From positions 20,215,762 to 20,279,761 of the forward strand of contig OU342819.1 in the NCBI GenBank assembly GCA_910591455.2: DNA of 64,000 nt, written 5' to 3'. This DNA is from Pholis gunnellus. Taxonomy: Eukaryota > Chordata > Actinopteri > Perciformes > Pholidae. A model generated the notes under the pieces. That model did not search any database. It had not been told where the DNA came from and saw only the letters and a program-made list of their open reading frames with translations. The translations under genes and the position numbers were made by a program. Shown piece after piece: positions 58,420 to 64,000 of this stretch (within the stretch, counting starts at the first letter, position 1; every line of letters starts with the position of its first letter).

Positions 58420-59350
58420 ACGCAGCGTGTTAGGTGTGGGAGTGGTCTGGCTCAGTAGATTTGAAAGAATGAGATGACAGATTACTCATCAACACTTTAA
58501 AAGGCCATCCATTAAAAATAAACTCTTTAAAACCACGTTGTCCGTCACAGTCAAAGCCACAGCGATGGTGACAGCTGCTCTGGTCGCCATCTTCATTCTC
58601 TTGATTCATTCTAAGGTGCCAGATAATAATATATAACATAATAAAAAAATGTTTCATTGGTGTAAAAAATGGAAAACTTGAGAGTGAATATGTACTAAGC
58701 CTCTCTGCCTTTGAGGGTACAGCCGCCATCTTTATCCTGAAGTATAACAAGAGACAGAGTGCCTGGGTCGAGTCCAGCGGCCTCGGAAACAGCACCATGA
58801 AAAGAAACCGGCTGCCTCAGCAGTCGCTGACCTCAAAATGGTGGAAGCAGACAAACAGTGCAGCCAACATGATTCCTTTTTTTTCTACCACGACTACCGG
58901 GGGGCACAAGGTCGCACAAACACGTCAGTCAACACGGATGATTGATTGTTGGCATGGTTACCGTGAGCATTTAGTGGAGCTCTTATAGAATCGCTGCACA
59001 GCTGCTGCTTCTGGTCACACGGGAAGCAAAAGAAGAAGAAAACATGCCAGCTAAGTTCATGCTTTGTTGTCTGTGAGACGTCAGGTATCCGAGCAGGTGG
59101 TAACTCAGTTTGATGCTTTTAGAGAAGTGAGCAATCTCAGCAAAGGAGGAAACCATCTTCACACACTCAACTAGTTGTTCCATCTATAAATGAACAAGAA
59201 CATTTCTTCTGTATCTTTACTGTGAATGTAACCGACAGCTCTCCATTACGGCAACCATACCTCTGCAAAAACACTCAAACAGGCTGTGAATGTGAGGAAT
59301 GAACGGTGTTTACACCCAAAGACTGAAATTCAATTCAAACTGTTGAATCA
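58420..59350. other. Non-coding stretch, nothing recognised
   Basis: Only chance-length frames, the longest being 122 codons on the minus strand at 58430-58798. Confidence 0.45.
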
Positions 59351-59353
59351 CAG

Positions 59354-59381
59354 ACACACACACACACACACACACACACAC
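59354..59381. repeat. Microsatellite (CA)14
   Basis: Perfect CA run. Confidence 0.95.
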
Positions 59382-59462
59382 TTCTGAAACAGCAGCATCA
59401 TCAATGCGAGTAGTGGGTTATTTTTCCCCCATCATGCTTTGAGGAATTGTGTTTGTGTGTGT

Positions 59463-59492
59463 TGTGGTGGAGGTGGAGGTGGAGGTGGAGGG
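59463..59492. repeat. (GGTGGA)4 hexamer repeat
   Basis: Four near-perfect GGTGGA/GGAGGT hexamers. Confidence 0.9.
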
Positions 59493-59553
59493 AGGGGGTG
59501 CACGCTCCTAGCTCAGAATCCCAATTTCCCCTGTCTGTCCCGGGGAGTGATCT

Positions 59554-59614
59554 GCACACACACACACACACACAGCCCTGCTGCTTGCTAGTGCACCAAC
59601 TGCTGATGTGCGCT

Positions 59615-59642
<28 letters not shown>
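59554..59642. repeat. Two CA microsatellites close together
   Basis: CA arrays at 59554-59573 and 59614-59642, separated by 40 bases of unique sequence. Confidence 0.94.
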
Positions 59643-59645
<3 letters not shown>

Positions 59646-59849
59646 GATTGATCCTGGATCTGATAGTTGCCCTACAGCTAATAATACGGAAAGGGAGAGG
59701 AAGGGAGGTTTTGGGAGAAGAGGAGGAGGAGCGGGTGTAGAGGAGATGTGAGTCCCCTCGGCGCAACCAAGCAGCCGCTGGAGAGGGCATAACGCACATA
59801 TGCGCAACAACCGGTTTGGGAATTAGCAGGATGCAAATGCCTGTGCCGT

Positions 59850-60350
59850 GAGATCGCGGGGCGCGCGGGGGGGAGGCATGTATGCGGGCTTTCCGACATG
59901 TCACATCTGAATCACAGCTGCCCGCATCTGTCTGTCACTGAGTGCAAGTTGCGCGCTGACTTCCCCGCGTGACAGAAAGACAGACAGAGGAGGGATGGCG
60001 CAACGGTCCGTAGATGTGTGTCCGTGTGTGTGTGTGTGTGTGTGTGTATGTTTGCGTGTGTGCGCGCGCGTCTGGCTGTAAATACCAGCCACACCGGCAT
60101 GCACGCGCATCAATGACAGAGGGGTCAAAGCCTCGCGCACCACCGGCCGGCTGCGTCCCACCAGTCAGAGCGCGAGACAGGGGAGAGTACCCCAACGGGC
60201 TTTGCACATACGTGCACAAGCAAGCCCCGGAGGAAATGCAGCAAGCAGCTCACATCCAAACAGCCGGAACGTGAAGGGCAAAGCCGGAGACAGTTGTCTG
60301 AGACACGGCGCAACATTTTCACCTTCAACGTGAAACACCAGAGACACGAG
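59850..60350. promoter_or_regulatory. CpG-rich block, candidate promoter region
   Basis: CpG and GpC dinucleotides are much denser here than elsewhere in the window, for example GCGGGGCGCGCGGGG near 59855 and TGCGCGCGCG near 60060. Part of the signal comes from a GT/GC repeat. Neighbouring sequence to 60670 stays GC-rich, with a strong minus-strand donor at 60400. CpG islands commonly mark promoters, but no TATA box or initiator is certain. Confidence 0.35.
60023..60072. repeat. (GT)13 with adjoining GC alternation
   Basis: A GT array followed by TGCGCGCGCG. Alternating purine-pyrimidine sequence of this kind can adopt Z-DNA. Confidence 0.9.
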
Positions 60351-60400
60351 AGGGAGAGACTAGAGGGTCCAACACAAGACATGGAAAGAATTTACTCACT

Positions 60401-60680
60401 GTTCTCAGGAGCCCGACACTCTTCTTCTCTCTTTGCTCTCCGCGTCTTCTCTCCGTGCACCACAATCCATCCGTCCATCCCTCCGCTGGACATGTCCTGC
60501 GGCATAGAGCCTGGTCGAATTCTAATGTTGCGGGATAATGTCCTCGGGATGAAACGGAAAAAAAAACGTGTCACCCCCCCTCCCCACTCACACATACACA
60601 CACACCAAAAAAGCAGGTAATCACGCGCACACACAGTTTCGACCTTTTCCTCCACTCGGCGAGGCTACATGTTGCTGACT
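60401..60680 (-). other. Candidate first exon or 5' untranslated exon
   Basis: The minus strand has a near-consensus donor GAACA|GTGAGT ending at 60400. It is preceded by a GC-rich segment open for at least 87 codons (60655 down to 60392). Several Met codons are available, including a Met-Ser-Ser-Gly-Gly context near 60490. The upstream side is a pyrimidine-rich tract on the plus strand. I do not recognise the peptide; an untranslated first exon is equally possible. The boundary at 60680 is arbitrary. Confidence 0.25.
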
Positions 60681-61170
60681 GCTCCCTCTCTGTCCCGCTC
60701 GCTCACTCTCTCCTCTCCCGTTATTTTGTTAAAATTCAGTATGTACGCTCTGTCACCTAGCAACGTCTCTCTACCTCCCTCTCTCTCTTCCTCCCTCCCT
60801 CCATCTCTCTCTCTCTCTCTCTCTCTCCTCATCACTTCCTCGCGACACGTGTTGAATGCTAAACTAAGTTGGGATGATTTCTTTCTTTATATATTTCCCT
60901 TAATGTTTATTTCTTCTTTTCCTCTTTCCTTGAGTCATCTCTCCTCACTAGCCTCCTCTTCTTTTATTCTCGGCCAGATCCTTCTATCTTCCCTCCCCAA
61001 GGACGCCCTTCCATCTTTCCTCTCTCCCCCCCCCCCTTCTCTCACCTCCCTCTTTCTACACCCTCTCTTCTTCTCATCCCTCACATATAGCTACTTCATT
61101 TCCTCCCTCTCCCCCCATTCCTTCTCTCCCTCACCCATGCCTCTCCTCCTCTCACCCTTTTTTTCCAGTC
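60674..61170. repeat. Polypyrimidine-rich tract with (CT)12
   Basis: About 500 bases with strong C/T excess, including a perfect CT array at 60804-60828 and a C run at 61026-61036. The 169-codon Ser/Leu/Pro frame across it is an artefact. Confidence 0.87.
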
Positions 61171-61179
61171 CTCTGTGAC

Positions 61180-61935
61180 AAATGTGGCAGGACAAATCAA
61201 CACCCAGTGAAGGAAATGAGTAAAACAGAAGTGATCACATTAATCTAAGGATGCCTTATATGTGTTTTACTTATGTTAAATATTCACCGTGTTGGAACAA
61301 TAAGTCTATTAATCGAGTAAGTGGTCAGCAAAAAGTTCATTCTTTGTTTTACACAACACGTGCTAGATTAGTTTGGTGTTCATGAATGACTGTAAAGAAA
61401 AAGTTTTCTGGCAGCTCGTTAACCTACAGTTCAGTGAGCAACGAAACGCTTTAGCTCTTCATGGATTTTCTGCATAATTATGATGCAGAATCAAACATGA
61501 GTTAAGTACAATGTGCAAGAGTGAAAATCAGAACATATAGCATAATACAACCAACTGGTTCTCTCTCCCAAATGTTAAATGCCCTGATGAAGACCTACAG
61601 TTGTCAAAACATGTTTCCTCTTTTACTGATTTAGCCACTATAATTACAGCTTTTTAAAATATTTCTATCCTCATTAACATTTTGAATTGCCTGGATTGAC
61701 TTCCTGTTTGTTTTACCTCGTTTTCCAAGAGCAGCCGACGCGTTTTGATCTGTGGCTGAGTACACAGAGCCGTTCTCTCTCTCTCCTATCTTTAGTCCAT
61801 TGTTTGATCACGGTGTGTCACTTTTTGTTTCTTTGTTTCTGTCATAAGGATAATAATAGAACAATGACAGGGGTCGGTTTGCGTGATAAGTAGGCTACTT
61901 TGTCTTTTCATATTTTGAGCAAATTGTGATCAAAG
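61180..61935. other. Non-coding stretch, nothing recognised
   Basis: AT-rich sequence without supported features. Confidence 0.45.

Positions 61936-61938
<3 letters not shown>

Positions 61939-61994
<56 letters not shown>
61939..61994. repeat. Microsatellite (GT)28
   Basis: Perfect GT array of 56 bases. Confidence 0.98.
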
Positions 61995-61996
<2 letters not shown>

Positions 61997-62399
61997 ATGC
62001 AATGGAGTAATAGACTACTTTTCTACTTTTGCTTTTTTACACTGACCGATGTGTTATTAAAAAGAAGATACACTAGAAGAGTGATGGGACTCTGTTGAAA
62101 TAAGGTCAGACCTTAATAAAATACATACATTTACCCACAAACACTAATCGTTAAACGTCTAAAAAGTTTGTTAATAACTATGTGCATTTTGCGGGTAAAC
62201 GTACGTCAGCCTCTCCTTTATTCCGTCTTTTCTTTTCTCTGCTCAGCTTGTTATTCTTCGCTACACTGTCCTCAAATGTTTACCAGAAACAATACGTGTC
62301 CCATTTTCAATGTTGAGTTTGAATCAGTATTCAACTCCTGTATATAAAGATGATTAATAAACTGCTGAGAAAAACATGTAGTCTTCTCACCACCGCTCA

Positions 62400-62815
62400 C
62401 ATTTTGTAATTCCGTCCCTTAATTGTGGAAACAGCAAAACTTCTTATTCCAGCCGCCTGTCTCTGCTGCCCGGAGGGGGTTGGATGATAATTACCACTTG
62501 GGTTTGTTCTTTACAACTGAGACTGCCAACTTTTATTTTTTTATTCCTCTTCCCTCGTTACATATTCCATTCACATTCTCCCGCTGCAGATAATGCCAGA
62601 TTCAGATTTAGCTCTCAAAAACAGAAAACTCTTCGGCCAATTAGTTCAATCGGCTCAAATCATTTTCAGCTCCACAAATTATTTCCTTCCTCTGTTGTCA
62701 AAATGACTCCTCCGCATGTAATTACCATCACAGGAGATTTCCTCCAAAACTGCATCGCCTTCATCACTTACACGATCGTCAAGTGCTTGAAAGAAATTAC
62801 TTTTTAGGATTGGAG
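62400..62815. promoter_or_regulatory. Possible conserved non-coding element
   Basis: Repeat-free, AT-rich block with many TAATTA, TAATTACC, CAATTAG-like and TGTCA motifs, typical of homeodomain and PBX/MEIS sites. It lies between two long GT arrays. A 107-codon frame spans it but is compatible with chance. Appearance only. Confidence 0.2.
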
Positions 62816-62964
62816 TAATTGTCAGTATTGTAGTTTATTTTTTTCTGTATTCCCGGAAGAGACAGACAGCAGTAATGTTTGTCTTTATCTGACTTAAACC
62901 CGCGCCTTGTTCTCAACAGTGTATGAAAGCCTTTTATCTTCCACCAGCCCATCATCTTTAATGG

Positions 62965-62968
<4 letters not shown>

Positions 62969-63056
<88 letters not shown>
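62969..63056. repeat. Microsatellite (GT)44
   Basis: The longest dinucleotide array in the window, 88 bases and perfect. Cys-Val and His-Thr frames across it are artefacts. Confidence 0.98.
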
Positions 63057-63057
<1 letters not shown>

Positions 63058-63389
63058 TGTTTCCTCTCTTTTTCCTCTAAACACTTGTTTTTCCCCGGCT
63101 GCAGCGGTACATGTTGTCTTCTTGGCATAAATATAGAAAAGACGAGCAGCAGCCGGCCGCTCGGCCAGTCAGCCGGCTCAGAGACATTTATAAATAGGCC
63201 TCTAATTTTCAGAAGAAGGCTAGGACGGACAGACAAGCGGCCATCTTGGTTCTTGTTTACGCCGTGGTGCTGCTGTTGTAAATTGGACCCCGGGAATCGA
63301 CTTCTGGGCACTAAAAAGCCTGCCTCCCTGGCAGAGTACAAATAAACTGGAGAGAGACTAGTGAGGAAAAAAAAAAATACAAAGAGGGC

Positions 63390-63444
63390 AACACACACAC
63401 ACACACACACAGATCAAGACACAGCACAGAGATCAAGACACAGC
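63390..63444. repeat. (CA)11 followed by a 19-bp tandem duplication
   Basis: The CA run ends at 63410. AGATCAAGACACAGC then occurs at 63411-63425 and again at 63430-63444. Confidence 0.88.
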
Positions 63445-63474
63445 TCATGGACACATACATAACACCACGATATG

Positions 63475-63634
63475 CATGCTTATCTGTTTGTTTGTTTGTG
63501 CACTTTATTATATATTTAATTTGAAAATGTAATATGTTTCTATTTTTTGCACTGTGTTGATTGTTGATTGTTTAATGTCAAATTCCTTGTATGTGCAACA
63601 TACCTTAGCAAATAAACGGTTCTGATTCTGATTC
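63475..63634 (+). mobile_element. LINE 3' tail, Rex1/Maui-like
   Basis: The segment ends AAATTCCTTGTATGTGCAAC, AAATAAACGG and then TTCTGATTCTGATTC. This matches the 3' end of fish Rex1/Maui-type non-LTR elements, including the AATAAA signal and GATTCT tandem tail. It is a short 5'-truncated copy in the opposite orientation to the related tail at 2888-3110. Confidence 0.8.
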
Positions 63635-63644
63635 ATATTGTTCC

Positions 63645-64000
63645 TTTGACGTACAGCACTCACACTGTTGCATGCAGGTGCACTGACACATGGAACAGCA
63701 CTGTATTTACTGATGCCTTTCACAACGTTGTAATGTGACAACTTTTCAAGTTGCTTGATGATGCAGAAGTCATATCATTATTTCCTGTCATTTTGTATTT
63801 AATTCCAACAGTATTTCCTTCCTAGCAACACCACGCCATAATAATACAAAACCAATGAAAGTCATGCATTCATGACTCCAAATGTGTTAGTAGCAAAAAG
63901 TGTCAAAAGTAAAAGTACTCAAAAGTGACGAAGTGTTACATTTTATTATTGGAATCATAAACAATGCATTTATGTATGAGCATTATTTGAATTTTGGAGC
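63645..64000. other. Non-coding stretch, nothing recognised
   Basis: AT-rich sequence to the window end with no supported feature. Confidence 0.5.

Noticed and set aside
60294..60620. Plus-strand 108-codon frame over the CpG-rich block
   Set aside because: The minus-strand donor GTGAGT is far stronger than any plus-strand site here, and the plus frame has no protein-like features.
62958..63410. 150-codon minus-strand frame and 124-codon plus-strand frame
   Set aside because: Both are extended by the (GT)44 array, which has no stops on either strand.
1..64000. CRISPR arrays, prophage, operons or bacterial genes
   Set aside because: No regularly spaced direct repeats with unique spacers, no long dense genes and no ribosome-binding-site patterns. 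The window is vertebrate nuclear DNA.

Overview
This window looks like nuclear DNA of a ray-finned fish, probably a percomorph teleost. The evidence is a deleted Tc1-type transposon, several truncated LINE copies of the Rex1/Maui/L2 type common in fish, a very high density of (CA)n, (GA)n, (TA)n and (CCT)n microsatellites, and no long complex open reading frame. There are no prokaryotic genes, rRNA genes, CRISPR arrays or operons. I could not identify any named protein-coding gene, so most of the window is best read as intergenic or intronic sequence.

Layout. 0-9 kb: mixed sequence with microsatellites, a dispersed repeat (2.64-2.89 kb) and a reverse-strand LINE tail (2.89-3.1 kb). 9.1-9.5 kb: a possible 3'-terminal exon pair on the minus strand around a 75-nt intron. 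12-13.4 kb: a GC-rich block with protein-like frames, then an AT-rich block with two inverted repeats. 14-22 kb: microsatellites, a 28-bp duplication and few other landmarks. 23.1-23.4 kb: reverse transcriptase remnant (minus). 27.7-28 kb: 3' end of a LINE reading frame (plus). 28.8-30.3 kb: (AG)40, (GT)28 and an L2-type tail with its 3' stem-loop. 31.2-32.3 kb: long polypurine tracts with a G-quadruplex motif. 33.6-34.8 kb: a candidate plus-strand exon and a GC-rich patch. 37.2-37.6 kb: internally deleted Tc1 element. 38.5 kb and 58 kb: best copies of a dispersed repeat. 42.3 kb: candidate exon. 46.2-48.4 kb: a chain of candidate minus-strand exons. 48.4-48.7 kb: second copy of the 2.6-kb repeat and a perfect hairpin. 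50.9-51.6 kb: repeat fragment and reverse transcriptase remnant. 52.5 kb: tRNA-like SINE-head sequence. 54.9-56.3 kb: large pyrimidine then purine asymmetry. 59.8-60.7 kb: CpG-rich block with a strong minus-strand splice donor, the best promoter or first-exon candidate. 61.9-63.1 kb: two long (GT)n arrays around a homeodomain-site-like AT-rich block. 63.5 kb: LINE tail.

Candidate exons rest on splice-site quality, open frame and phase agreement only. I recognise no family in any of them and give low confidence. I found no previously undescribed system. The most useful leads are the phase-compatible exon chain at 46-48 kb, the symmetric exon at 33.6 kb, the first-exon candidate at 60 kb, and a 13-bp-arm palindrome inside the dead Tc1 copy.
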